From Ramlibacter sp. (GTDB lineage: Bacteria > Pseudomonadota > Gammaproteobacteria > Burkholderiales > Burkholderiaceae), in NCBI GenBank assembly GCA_014376915.1, contig JACMQP010000013.1:1-16311 (forward strand): a stretch of DNA of 16,311 bases, read 5' to 3'. Positions within the stretch are counted from its first letter, which is position 1. Each line of letters starts with the position of its first letter. The notes under the pieces were generated by a model, which was not told where the DNA came from, searched no databases, and saw only the letters and a list, made by a program, of their open reading frames with translations. This document shows, in pieces, positions 1 through 10,401 of the stretch. A program made the position numbers and the translations under genes.

Positions 1-47
1 CCGGGCCGGGGCGGTAGGATTGCCGGCGCTGCTCCAACGCATTCTTC

Positions 48-3677
<3,630 letters not shown>

Positions 3678-3681
3678 CGGC

Positions 3682-4227
3682 ATGGACAGCAGCTTCGTCG
3701 ACAACTACCGCTGGCTTGCCCGCTACAACCGCTGGTTCAACGAGCGGCTGTACGACGCTTGCGAAGCACTGCCCGACGCGGAGCGCAAGCGCGAACGGGC
3801 CGCCTTCTTCGGCTCCATCCACGACACGCTGAATCACCTGGTGTGGGGTGACCAGCTCTGGCTGGCGCGCTTCGCCGCCCAGGAGGGGACGGAAGCGGGC
3901 GCCTTGGGTGGCGGCCTGCTGGGCCTGCCGGCGGGCGCCGTGCATGAGACGGTGCTCTATCCGGCCTGGCCGGCGCTGCGGGCACAGCGCGCGCGGCTCG
4001 ACGCGGCCATCGAATGCTGGCTGGCCGCGATGCCGGTCGACTTTCCGCTGCGCACCATGCGCTACAGCAACAGCAAGGGCGTGCGGCGCGAGCATCCCGC
4101 CTGGATGGCGCTCAGCCATTTCTTCAACCACCAGGCCCACCACCGCGGCCAGGTCACGACGCTGCTGATGCAGGCCGGCGTCGACCCGGGCGTCACCGAC
4201 CTGATCGCGCTGGCGCCGACCACCTGA
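3682..4227 (+). CDS. DinB-family four-helix-bundle protein (DinB/YfiT metal-binding superfamily)
   Basis: A 181-residue protein of normal length for the DinB family. The predicted metal triad is H52 in the NHLVWGDQLW helix and H150 and H154 in the NHQAHHRGQV motif, which is the hallmark of the family. Characterised relatives are thiol-linked enzymes (bacillithiol S-transferases, mycothiol-dependent isomerases), but Gram-negative members mostly have no known substrate and none can be assigned here. The sequence is soluble, with no signal peptide or membrane segment. It starts 4 bases after the oxoprolinase stop, so the two are almost certainly co-transcribed, and a terminator follows 11 bases after its stop. 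The ATG at 3682 was chosen because the family-typical N-terminus (NYRWLARYNRWFN) starts right after it. Confidence 0.88.
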   Translation: MDSSFVDNYRWLARYNRWFNERLYDACEALPDAERKRERAAFFGSIHDTLNHLVWGDQLWLARFAAQEGTEAGALGGGLLGLPAGAVHETVLYPAWPALRAQRARLDAAIECWLAAMPVDFPLRTMRYSNSKGVRREHPAWMALSHFFNHQAHHRGQVTTLLMQAGVDPGVTDLIALAPTT

Positions 4228-4238
4228 GCTGCCCACGA

Positions 4239-4262
4239 AAAAACCCGCCGAAGCGGGTTTTT
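4239..4262. terminator. Bidirectional intrinsic terminator between DinB gene and comEA-like gene
   Basis: The core stem is CCCGC (4244-4248) paired with GCGGG (4253-4257) around a CGAA tetraloop. It is extended by five A-T pairs (4239-4243 with 4258-4262), so each strand has a T-tract after the stem. It sits between two converging genes, 11 bases after the DinB stop on the plus strand and 16 bases after the comEA-like stop on the minus strand, and can serve both. Confidence 0.9.
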
Positions 4263-4278
4263 CTGGAGCGCGCAAACC

Positions 4279-4674
4279 TTATTTCTTGGCGGCGCTAGCG
4301 GCAGCTTTGGGGGCGCTGGCTGCCGGCTTGGCGGCATCCGCCTTGGCGGTGGCCTTCACAGCCTTCGCGTCGGCCTTGGCATCCTTCTTCTCGTCCTTCA
4401 TGACGGCGCCCTTGAAGCTCTCGCCGTTGACGGTCAGGCCGTTCTCCGACAGCTTGACGGCGCTCTTTTCGCCGACGCCCTTCACGCGGTCGATGAAGTC
4501 CTGCCAGTTTTTGAACTCGCCCTTCTTGCGCTCGGTCGTGATCAGCTTGGTGGTGACGGGGCCGATGCCCTTGATGCCGTCCAGCTGGGCGTCGGTTGCC
4601 TTGTTCACGTCGACAGCCGCCATCGCGAGGGTGGCGCACAGCATGACCAGGATGGCCAGGATTTTCTTGAACAT
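4279..4674 (-). CDS. comEA: ComEA-like secreted helix-hairpin-helix DNA-binding protein with Lys/Ala tail
   Basis: A 131-residue protein. Residues 1-20 look like a signal peptide (MFKK, then a hydrophobic run ending AMA), so it should be exported to the periplasm. Residues 21-85 form the ComEA-type double helix-hairpin-helix: VDVNKATDAQLDGIKGIGP, then a second hairpin with VKGVGEKSA. ComEA proteins bind incoming double-stranded DNA during natural transformation. Residues 96-131 are almost only Lys, Ala and Asp, like histone-H1-type tails, which is unusual for a minimal ComEA. The start is fixed by AAGGAG at 4681-4686, 6 bases upstream, and by the signal peptide; the frame stays open upstream but that part lacks family similarity. 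It is the last gene of the minus-strand block, 86 bases after hldD, and ends at the shared terminator. A role in competence is inferred from the fold only. Confidence 0.85.
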   Translation of the reverse strand: MFKKILAILVMLCATLAMAAVDVNKATDAQLDGIKGIGPVTTKLITTERKKGEFKNWQDFIDRVKGVGEKSAVKLSENGLTVNGESFKGAVMKDEKKDAKADAKAVKATAKADAAKPAASAPKAAASAAKK

Positions 4675-4694
4675 GTCAATCTCCTTGAGTGGAA

Positions 4695-4713
4695 CCGGCG
4701 CGACGTGCGCCGG
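4695..4713. repeat. Perfect 7-bp GC inverted repeat in the comEA leader
   Basis: CCGGCGC at 4695-4701 pairs perfectly with GCGCCGG at 4707-4713 around the 5-base loop GACGT. On the minus strand it lies 8 bases upstream of the AAGGAG ribosome-binding site of the comEA-like gene. No T-run follows on that strand, so it is not a standard terminator. It may shape the mRNA leader or an RNA processing end, or be chance in GC-rich DNA. Confidence 0.5.
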
Positions 4714-4760
4714 GCCTGTGTGTAACGGCGGCCCGAAGCGGCCGGTTGACCGCCGATCCC

Positions 4761-5786
4761 CTAGCTGGCGGAGAGGGATGCCACATAGCTCGCAACGCCG
4801 GCCTGGACATCGGCAAAAGCGTGGTTGCAGCCGGCCGCCCGCAAGGCCGTCAGGTCGGCCTGGGTGTAGCACTGGTATTTGCCGCGCAGGGCGTCGGGGA
4901 AGGGGATGTACTCGATCAGGCCCCGGGCCGCGGCCCCCGCCGCATCCAGCGCCGGCTGGCCTGGCCGCAGGGCGTTGACGACCGCAGTGGCGACGTCGTT
5001 GAAGGGCTGGGCCCGGCCGGTGCCCAGGTTGAAGATACCGGACTGGCCCGGGTGCTCGAAGAACCACAGGTTCACTGCCACCACGTCGTCGATGAAGACG
5101 AAGTCCCGCTGCTGTTCGCCCGGGCCGTAGCCGCCGTACTCACCGAACAGTCGCACCTTGCCCTCGGCACCGAACTGGTTGAATTCGTGGAAAGCGACGC
5201 TGGCCATCCGGCCCTTGTGCTGCTCGCGCGGGCCGTAGACGTTGAAGTAGCGAAAGCCTGCAACCTGGTGCGTCGCCGCCTCGAAGCGCATGCCGAGCTC
5301 GCGCCGCATCTTCTGGTCGAACAGCAGCTTGGAGTAGCCGTAGACGTTCAGCGGGTGCTCGAATTCTGGCGTTTCGCGGAAGGAGGCGGGGCCGCCCGTC
5401 GAAGCCTGCCCAGGTTTCGACTCTCCATAGGTGGCGGCGGACGATGCGTACAGCAACCGCGTCCGCAGGCGCTGGCAGGCTGCGAACAAATCCCACGACA
5501 GCGTGTAGTTGTTCGCCATCATGTACTTGCCGTCGGTCGCCATCGTGTCGCTGCATGCGCCTTCGTGGAACACCGCCTCTACCTTGCCGTACGCGGCCTC
5601 GGCGAAGCGCGCGTAGAAGTCGCCGGCGTCGACGTAGTCGGCGATCCGCAGGTCGGCCAGGTTGCGGAACTTGTCACCCTGGGTCAGGTCGTCCACGGCG
5701 ATGATGTCGTCGATTCCCCGCGCGTTCAGGCCCTTGACGATGTTGCTGCCGATGAAACCCGCAGCCCCGGTCACGACAACTCTCAT
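4761..5786 (-). CDS. hldD: ADP-L-glycero-D-manno-heptose 6-epimerase
   Basis: This 341-residue SDR-type epimerase converts ADP-D-glycero-D-manno-heptose to the L-glycero form, the last step in making the heptose donor for the LPS inner core. The Rossmann motif GAAGFIG is at residues 7-13. The catalytic set is visible as SSAATYG (from 115) and YGYSK, with Y149 and K153 as the YxxxK pair. Family-typical motifs HEGACSD (74-80) and [10 protein letters not shown] (179-188) are also present. E. coli HldD is about 310 residues; the extra length includes the segment around 124-143, between the catalytic Ser and Tyr. The start codon overlaps the rfaE1 stop (ATGA), with AGGAG at 5795-5799, 8 bases upstream, inside rfaE1. 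It completes the pathway begun by the preceding gene and acts in the cytoplasm. Confidence 0.96.
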   Translation of the reverse strand: MRVVVTGAAGFIGSNIVKGLNARGIDDIIAVDDLTQGDKFRNLADLRIADYVDAGDFYARFAEAAYGKVEAVFHEGACSDTMATDGKYMMANNYTLSWDLFAACQRLRTRLLYASSAATYGESKPGQASTGGPASFRETPEFEHPLNVYGYSKLLFDQKMRRELGMRFEAATHQVAGFRYFNVYGPREQHKGRMASVAFHEFNQFGAEGKVRLFGEYGGYGPGEQQRDFVFIDDVVAVNLWFFEHPGQSGIFNLGTGRAQPFNDVATAVVNALRPGQPALDAAGAAARGLIEYIPFPDALRGKYQCYTQADLTALRAAGCNHAFADVQAGVASYVASLSAS

Positions 5787-6712
5787 TCGAATAACTCCTC
5801 GTACGACACCGTGGCGGTGCCGAATTTTCCGACCACGATGCCGGCGGCCTTGTTGGCGAGCGGCAGGGCCTGTCGCAGGTTCATTCCCGCGGCGACCAGT
5901 GCCGCCAGGGTGGCGATGACGGTGTCGCCGGCGCCGGTGACGTCGAACACTTCGCGCGCCAGCGCGTTCACATGCAGCACGCCCTGGTCGTCGAACAGGG
6001 TCATGCCGTCTTCCCCCAGCGTCACAAGCAGGGCGCCGAGCTGGAGCTCCCCGCGTAGCCGCTGCGCCTTGACGGCGAGCTCCTGGTCATCGCGCCATGG
6101 GCCCATCACCTGCTGCAGCTCGGTGCGGTTGGGCGTGATGACCGACGCACCGGCGTAGCGCGAATAGTCGTTGCCTTTGGGATCGACGAGCACCGGCCGG
6201 CTGGCGGCGAGCGCGGCCGAGATCATCGCCGGGATGTGGGCCAGACCGCCCTTGGCGTAGTCGGAGAACAGCACCGCGCCGTGCGCCGGCGCCAGCCGCG
6301 CGAACGCTTCGGTCTGCGAAGCCAGCGCTTCGTGGTCCGGCTCGTTCTCGAAGTCCAGCCGCAACAACTGCTGGTGGCGGCCGATTACGCGCAGCTTCAC
6401 CGTCGTGCGCAAGCAGGGGTCGCGCTTGAGGTGGGTGGCAATGCCGGTTTCCTCGAGCAGCGCCTCCAGGTTGCGGCCGGGCTCGTCGTCGCCGACCACG
6501 CCCAGGAAGCTGGCCTTCGCGCCGAGGGTGACCAAGTTGTAGGCGACATTGGCGGCGCCGCCGATGCGCTCCTCCTCGCGCGTCACCCTGACCACCGGCA
6601 CCGGCGCTTCAGGCGAGATGCGGTCGACGGCGCCATGCCAGTAGCGGTCCAGCATCGCGTCGCCGACCACCAGGACGCTGGCCTTGGCCAGCTGCTGCTT
6701 GCTGATGTTCAT
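5783..6712 (-). CDS. rfaE1: D-glycero-beta-D-manno-heptose-7-phosphate kinase (single-domain RfaE1)
   Basis: This 309-residue PfkB/ribokinase-family kinase phosphorylates heptose 7-phosphate at C1 on the way to ADP-heptose. Landmarks are the N-terminal [13 protein letters not shown] (residues 15-27), [12 protein letters not shown] (49-60), SDYAKGG (150-156) and the PfkB signature DVTGAGDT (257-264), with D263 as the expected catalytic base. It has only the kinase part: E. coli HldE is about 477 residues because an adenylyltransferase domain is fused behind it. The adenylyltransferase (RfaE2/HldC) must therefore be encoded elsewhere, since it is not in this window. The start is supported by GGAAG just upstream and by a 4-base ATGA overlap with lapB. 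It in turn overlaps hldD by 4 bases, so lapB-rfaE1-hldD look translationally coupled. Confidence 0.95.
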   Translation of the reverse strand: MNISKQQLAKASVLVVGDAMLDRYWHGAVDRISPEAPVPVVRVTREEERIGGAANVAYNLVTLGAKASFLGVVGDDEPGRNLEALLEETGIATHLKRDPCLRTTVKLRVIGRHQQLLRLDFENEPDHEALASQTEAFARLAPAHGAVLFSDYAKGGLAHIPAMISAALAASRPVLVDPKGNDYSRYAGASVITPNRTELQQVMGPWRDDQELAVKAQRLRGELQLGALLVTLGEDGMTLFDDQGVLHVNALAREVFDVTGAGDTVIATLAALVAAGMNLRQALPLANKAAGIVVGKFGTATVSYEELFE

Positions 6713-7842
6713 AGTTCTTCCACCCGGCGCGCCGGGTAGCTGTCCCAGGCCTGGCAACCCGGGCATTGCCAGAAATGCTGCTTGGCCTCGAAGCCGCAGG
6801 CCGCGCACCGGTACCGGGTGAGCGGCTTGACGGCGTGCTCCAGCGCGCGCTGGACCTGGGGATGGTATTGCTCGTGTTCGAGCTTCTCGCCGGCCAGCCA
6901 GCGGCTGGCGGCCACCAGCGACGGCTCGCGCCCGAGGTGCTGCACATACCAGCCGCGCGCGGCTTCGCGGTCCGGGTCGAGCGCCACGATGCCTTCCAGC
7001 ACGTCGATCGAGGGCGCCAGCTCGTAGCTGGCCTTGAGCGTTTCCAGCGCTTCCTCCCCCATGCCGCAGGCCAGCGCGGCTTCGCCGAGTGGGCCGGCGA
7101 TCAGCGGGATCGCCGAGGGCGCCGAATGCGCCAGCCGCGACAGCGTCTGGTAGGCGCTGGCCACGTCGCCGGCGCGCCGCTGCAGCGCCGCCAGGTCGAT
7201 GCCGGGGCGAGCGGCGTCGGGTGCGACTTTCATCGCTTCGCGCAGCAGCCGTTCGGCCTTGTCGTTCGGCGCTTGCGCGGCGCGCTCGCACAGGTAGTGC
7301 GACAGCCGGTTGTTGAAGTTGCCGTGGCCTGAGGCGTCGAGCTTGGCGGCGGTTTCGCCTGCCTGCAGCCAGTCGCGCGACCGCTCGTAGATCGACAGCA
7401 GGGCCAGCAGCGCCTGCTCTTCGAAGGCCGTGCCCGCGAGTTTGCGCAGCGCCTCCTCGGCCCGGTCCAGCAGGCCAGCCTTGAGGTAGTCCAGCGCCAG
7501 CGCGTGCTGGGCGCGCTGGCGGTCGGCGTGGCTCAGGTCGCCGCGCGACAGCAGGTGTTCGTGCACCCGCACCGCCCGCTCGTACTCGCCGCGGCGGCGG
7601 AACAGGTTGCCGAGCGCAAAGTGCAGCTCGGAGGTATCGGGGTCGTTCTGGACGGCTTCGATGAAGGCGTCGATGGCCTGGTCCTGCTGCTCGTTGAGCA
7701 GGAAGTTCAGGCCGCGGAAATAGGCCTTGGGCGCCTGGCGGTTCTCGATGCGCAGCTGGCGCAGGTCGAAGCGCGACGCGGCCCAGCCCAGCACGAAGGC
7801 GATCGGCAGACCCCAGAGCACCCAGCTGAGGTCAAAGTCCAT
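6709..7842 (-). CDS. lapB: Lipopolysaccharide assembly protein B, TPR scaffold with rubredoxin-like zinc motif
   Basis: A 377-residue protein; E. coli LapB (YciM) has 389. One N-terminal membrane segment lies at about residues 5-20, followed by QLRIENRQAPKAYFRGLNFL, a typical LapB opening. TPR-like helical repeats follow from about 40 to 320. The C-terminus has a rubredoxin-like metal knuckle with C346, C349, C360 and C363 (CAAC and CPGC). In E. coli, LapB binds the FtsH protease and regulates turnover of LpxC, balancing LPS supply; this role is carried over by homology. The start at 7842 is chosen because it gives the conserved N-terminal membrane anchor; it overlaps the lapA 3' end by 11 bases. 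Its neighbours rfaE1 and hldD make LPS core heptose, so regulation and synthesis of LPS sit on one transcript. Confidence 0.94.
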   Translation of the reverse strand: MDFDLSWVLWGLPIAFVLGWAASRFDLRQLRIENRQAPKAYFRGLNFLLNEQQDQAIDAFIEAVQNDPDTSELHFALGNLFRRRGEYERAVRVHEHLLSRGDLSHADRQRAQHALALDYLKAGLLDRAEEALRKLAGTAFEEQALLALLSIYERSRDWLQAGETAAKLDASGHGNFNNRLSHYLCERAAQAPNDKAERLLREAMKVAPDAARPGIDLAALQRRAGDVASAYQTLSRLAHSAPSAIPLIAGPLGEAALACGMGEEALETLKASYELAPSIDVLEGIVALDPDREAARGWYVQHLGREPSLVAASRWLAGEKLEHEQYHPQVQRALEHAVKPLTRYRCAACGFEAKQHFWQCPGCQAWDSYPARRVEEL

Positions 7843-8113
7843 GGTGCATCGGTTGGGCCTGCTGTTCGGCCGGGGCGGCGGGCGTGGCATGGGCGCGGTG
7901 GGCCGCCACGCGGTGCTTCCACCAGCGCGGCACCATGCCGAGGGCACCGATGACCAGGCCGAGCGCGAAGGCCGCCAGCACGACGAGCACCAACGGCGCC
8001 CGCCACTGCGTGCCAAAGAAGAAGTGCACCGTCGCATCCTGCTGGTTGTTCAGCGCGAATGCGAACAGGGTAAAAAAAATGGCTGCCTTGAGCAGCCACA
8101 GGAAGTATTTCAT
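7832..8113 (-). CDS. lapA: Lipopolysaccharide assembly protein A (LapA, DUF1049 family)
   Basis: A 93-residue inner-membrane protein with two hydrophobic segments, at about residues 5-21 and 40-62. The connecting loop contains LNNQQDATVHFFFG, a characteristic of the LapA/YciS family. The tail from 63 is basic, then Ala/Pro/Gln-rich. In E. coli LapA is encoded directly before LapB and works with it in LPS assembly; the same arrangement here, with an 11-base overlap, strongly supports the call. The start is supported by GAGGAG at 8118-8123, 4 bases upstream. It follows ihfB after 42 bases. Confidence 0.93.
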   Translation of the reverse strand: MKYFLWLLKAAIFFTLFAFALNNQQDATVHFFFGTQWRAPLVLVVLAAFALGLVIGALGMVPRWWKHRVAAHRAHATPAAPAEQQAQPMHHGL

Positions 8114-8155
8114 CGAGCTCCTCGAACAGCGAATTCTAGGGGCTGCGGTCAGCCG

Positions 8156-8461
8156 CTAGCTGCCGGCCTCGATTTCTGCCGTCCGCCTGTCCACCGCCTC
8201 GCGCAGGGCCTTGCCCGGCTTGAAATGGGGAACCCGCTTTTCCGGGATCTGGACGCTCTCGCCCGACCGCGGGTTGCGCCCCATGCGGGGCGGCCTGCGG
8301 TTGATCGAGAAGCTGCCGAAGCCGCGGATCTCGATCCGGTGGCCCCGCACAAGCGCTTCGCCCATCGCGTCGAGAATCGTCTTGACGGCGTACTCGGCGT
8401 CGCGATGGGTCAGCTGACTGAATCGCGCTGCCAGTTCTTCGACGAGGTCGCTGCGGGTCAT
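8156..8461 (-). CDS. ihfB: Integration host factor subunit beta
   Basis: A 101-residue HU/IHF-family protein, normal in length for IHF-beta. The start [10 protein letters not shown] is canonical for this subunit. [19 protein letters not shown] (46-64) covers the beta-ribbon arm, and P64 in GRNPRSGE is the residue expected to intercalate and kink the [11 protein letters not shown] follows near 82-88. IHF-beta pairs with IHF-alpha (not in this window) to bend DNA at specific sites in transcription, replication and recombination. It lies 65 bases after rpsA, an rpsA-ihfB order that is also seen in E. coli. No strong Shine-Dalgarno sequence is visible, so expression may depend partly on the rpsA transcript. 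Confidence 0.97.
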   Translation of the reverse strand: MTRSDLVEELAARFSQLTHRDAEYAVKTILDAMGEALVRGHRIEIRGFGSFSINRRPPRMGRNPRSGESVQIPEKRVPHFKPGKALREAVDRRTAEIEAGS

Positions 8462-8490
8462 GTCTTGGCAAGTTTGGGACAGAGCACGTC

Positions 8491-8505
8491 AGCAGCTTCG
8501 CCGCT
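8491..8505 (-). other. Small stem-loop in the rpsA-ihfB gap
   Basis: On the minus strand AGCGGC pairs with GCTGCT around a GAA loop: six base pairs in RNA, one of them G-U. It has no T-run behind it, so it does not look like a terminator. It may mark an mRNA processing or stability point between two genes needed in very different amounts, or be chance. Confidence 0.3.
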
Positions 8506-8526
8506 TCAGTGGTCCGCCCCGCAAGC

Positions 8527-10224
8527 TTACTTGGATTCCGAGTTGTCCAGCTTGGCGCGCAGCAATGCGCCCAGGCTGGTCGTGCCAGCGTTTTCACGCG
8601 ATGACTGCTGGCTCAGGTTGGCCATCTGACCCTGCTCGTCGGCCATGTCCTTGGCCTTGATCGACAGCTGGATGTTGCGCGTCTTGCGGTCGACGTTCAC
8701 AACCACGGCCGAGACTTCGTCGCCTTCCTTGAGCACGTTGCGGGCATCTTCCACGCGGTCGCGGGAGATTTCCGAAGCGCGCAGGTATCCGATGATGTCT
8801 TCGCCCAGGTCGATCTCGGCACCCTTGGCGTCGACGGTCTTGACCTTGCCGGACACCACGGCGCCTTTGTCATGGATGGACACGAAGGTGGCAAACGGGT
8901 CGCCGTCCAGCTGCTTGATACCCAGGCTGATGCGCTCGCGGTCCACGTCGACGGCCAGCACGATGGCGTCCACTTCCTGGCCCTTTTTGTAGTTGCGCAC
9001 GGCGGCTTCGCCCGGCTCGTTCCAGGACAGGTCGGACAGGTGCACCAGGCCGTCGATGCCTGCTGCCAGGCCGACGAACACGCCGAAGTCGGTGATCGAC
9101 TTGATCGGGCCCTTGACGCGGTCGCCGCGCTTGGTGTTCTGCGCGAATTCCTGCCACGGGTTGGCCTTGCACTGCTTCATGCCCAGGCTGATCCGGCGCT
9201 TGTCTTCGTCGATCTCGAGGACCATGACTTCGACCTCGTCACCCAGGGCGACGATCTTGCTCGGGGCGACGTTCTTGTTGGTCCAGTCCATTTCGGAAAC
9301 GTGCACCAGGCCTTCGATGCCGGGCTCGAGTTCCACGAACGCACCGTAGTCGGCAATGTTGGTGATCTTGCCGAACATGCGCGTGCCCTGCGGGTAGCGG
9401 CGATTCACGCCCATCCACGGGTCGTCGCCCATTTGCTTCAGGCCCAGCGAAACCCGGTTCTTCTCGGTGTCGAACTTGAGGATCTTGGCGGTGATTTCCT
9501 GGCCAGCCTGAACGACTTCGCTCGGGTGGCGGACACGGCGCCACGCCATGTCGGTGATGTGCAGCAGGCCGTCGATGCCGCCGAGGTCGACGAATGCGCC
9601 GTACTCGGTGATGTTCTTGACCACGCCACGGACGACGGAGCCTTCTTTCAGGGTTTCCATCAGCTTGGCGCGCTCTTCGCCCATCGAGGCTTCCACAACG
9701 GCGCGGCGGCTCAGCACCACGTTGTTGCGCTTGCGGTCCAGCTTGATGACCTTGAACTCCATCGTCTTGTTTTCGTACGGCGTCAGGTCCTTGATCGGAC
9801 GGGTGTCGATCAGCGACCCCGGCAGGAAGGCGCGGATGCCGTTGACCAGGACCGTCAGGCCGCCCTTGACCTTGCCGCTGGTGGTGCCGGTGACGAACTC
9901 GCCGGATTCCAGGGCCTTCTCGAGACTCATCCAGGAGGCGAGGCGCTTGGCCTTGTCACGCGACAGGATGGTGTCGCCGTAACCGTTTTCGATGGCGTCG
10001 ATGGCCACCGAGACGAAGTCGCCGACCTGGACTTCGATCTCGCCCTTGTCGTTCTTGAATTCGTCGATCGGCACATACGCTTCGGACTTGAGGCCGGCGT
10101 TGACGACCACGAAGCTGTGCTCAATACGGACCACCTCGGAGGTGATCACTTCGCCGGTGCGCATTTCAGAGCGCTGCAGCGATTCCTCGAACATCGAGGC
10201 AAAAGATTCCATGGATTCAGACAT
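8527..10224 (-). CDS. rpsA: 30S ribosomal protein S1
   Basis: A 565-residue protein with six S1 RNA-binding repeats, roughly at residues 21-88, 107-172, 193-261, 278-348, 365-435 and 452-521. Repeats 3 to 6 show the clear signature (for example [21 protein letters not shown] and [23 protein letters not shown] in part). The first two repeats are the more divergent ribosome-binding type, as in other S1 proteins. The protein docks mRNA on the 30S subunit and is essential in E. coli. The start [17 protein letters not shown] was taken over the second Met (M5) because AAGGAAG at 10231-10237 is 6 bases from the first ATG. The frame remains open upstream but that part is unlike S1. The gene follows the aroA-cmk fusion after 177 bases, the largest gap in the minus-strand block, so it may have its own promoter. 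Confidence 0.98.
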   Translation of the reverse strand: MSESMESFASMFEESLQRSEMRTGEVITSEVVRIEHSFVVVNAGLKSEAYVPIDEFKNDKGEIEVQVGDFVSVAIDAIENGYGDTILSRDKAKRLASWMSLEKALESGEFVTGTTSGKVKGGLTVLVNGIRAFLPGSLIDTRPIKDLTPYENKTMEFKVIKLDRKRNNVVLSRRAVVEASMGEERAKLMETLKEGSVVRGVVKNITEYGAFVDLGGIDGLLHITDMAWRRVRHPSEVVQAGQEITAKILKFDTEKNRVSLGLKQMGDDPWMGVNRRYPQGTRMFGKITNIADYGAFVELEPGIEGLVHVSEMDWTNKNVAPSKIVALGDEVEVMVLEIDEDKRRISLGMKQCKANPWQEFAQNTKRGDRVKGPIKSITDFGVFVGLAAGIDGLVHLSDLSWNEPGEAAVRNYKKGQEVDAIVLAVDVDRERISLGIKQLDGDPFATFVSIHDKGAVVSGKVKTVDAKGAEIDLGEDIIGYLRASEISRDRVEDARNVLKEGDEVSAVVVNVDRKTRNIQLSIKAKDMADEQGQMANLSQQSSRENAGTTSLGALLRAKLDNSESK

Positions 10225-10401
10225 TGATTTCTTCCTTGCGCGCCAGCAGGTTTCCATCCGCGGGATTGCGAATGTTTTTAGGACTGAGACGGCGTTTGTT
10301 GCGGCTTGGGACCGCGGGTTAAGTTGTCGAACCGCACTGCCTGGGCGCTGACGCGCGAGAGGGACGATGCGGGCCTGGTTTTGCAAACACCTTCAGACGG
10401 A
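10225..10401 (-). other. rpsA leader / intergenic region
   Basis: This 177-base gap between the cmk end and rpsA contains no gene that I can support. It holds the rpsA ribosome-binding site AAGGAAG (10231-10237) and, on the minus strand, an A-rich patch reading CCTAAAAACATT about 40 bases before the start codon. That patch could be a -10 region, but no good -35 box is seen at the right distance. In E. coli S1 represses its own translation through the leader; a similar control is possible here but not visible from sequence alone. Confidence 0.45.

Noticed and set aside
4675..5067. A longer N-terminal extension of the comEA-like frame, open up to 5067
   Set aside because: The extension overlaps hldD, has no family similarity, and would bury the signal peptide; AAGGAG and the signal peptide fix the start at 4674.
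4689..6158. A 489-codon plus-strand open frame opposite hldD and rfaE1
   Set aside because: It mirrors two recognised minus-strand genes and crosses their overlap, which a real gene would be unlikely to do.
8872..10227. A 451-codon plus-strand open frame opposite rpsA
   Set aside because: The product is repetitive only because it mirrors the S1 repeats on the other strand; no ribosome-binding site or protein family is recognisable.
10225..10386. A longer N-terminal extension of the rpsA frame, open up to 10386
   Set aside because: S1 proteins start at the equivalent of MSES...FEESLQ, and AAGGAAG lies just 6 bases before that ATG.
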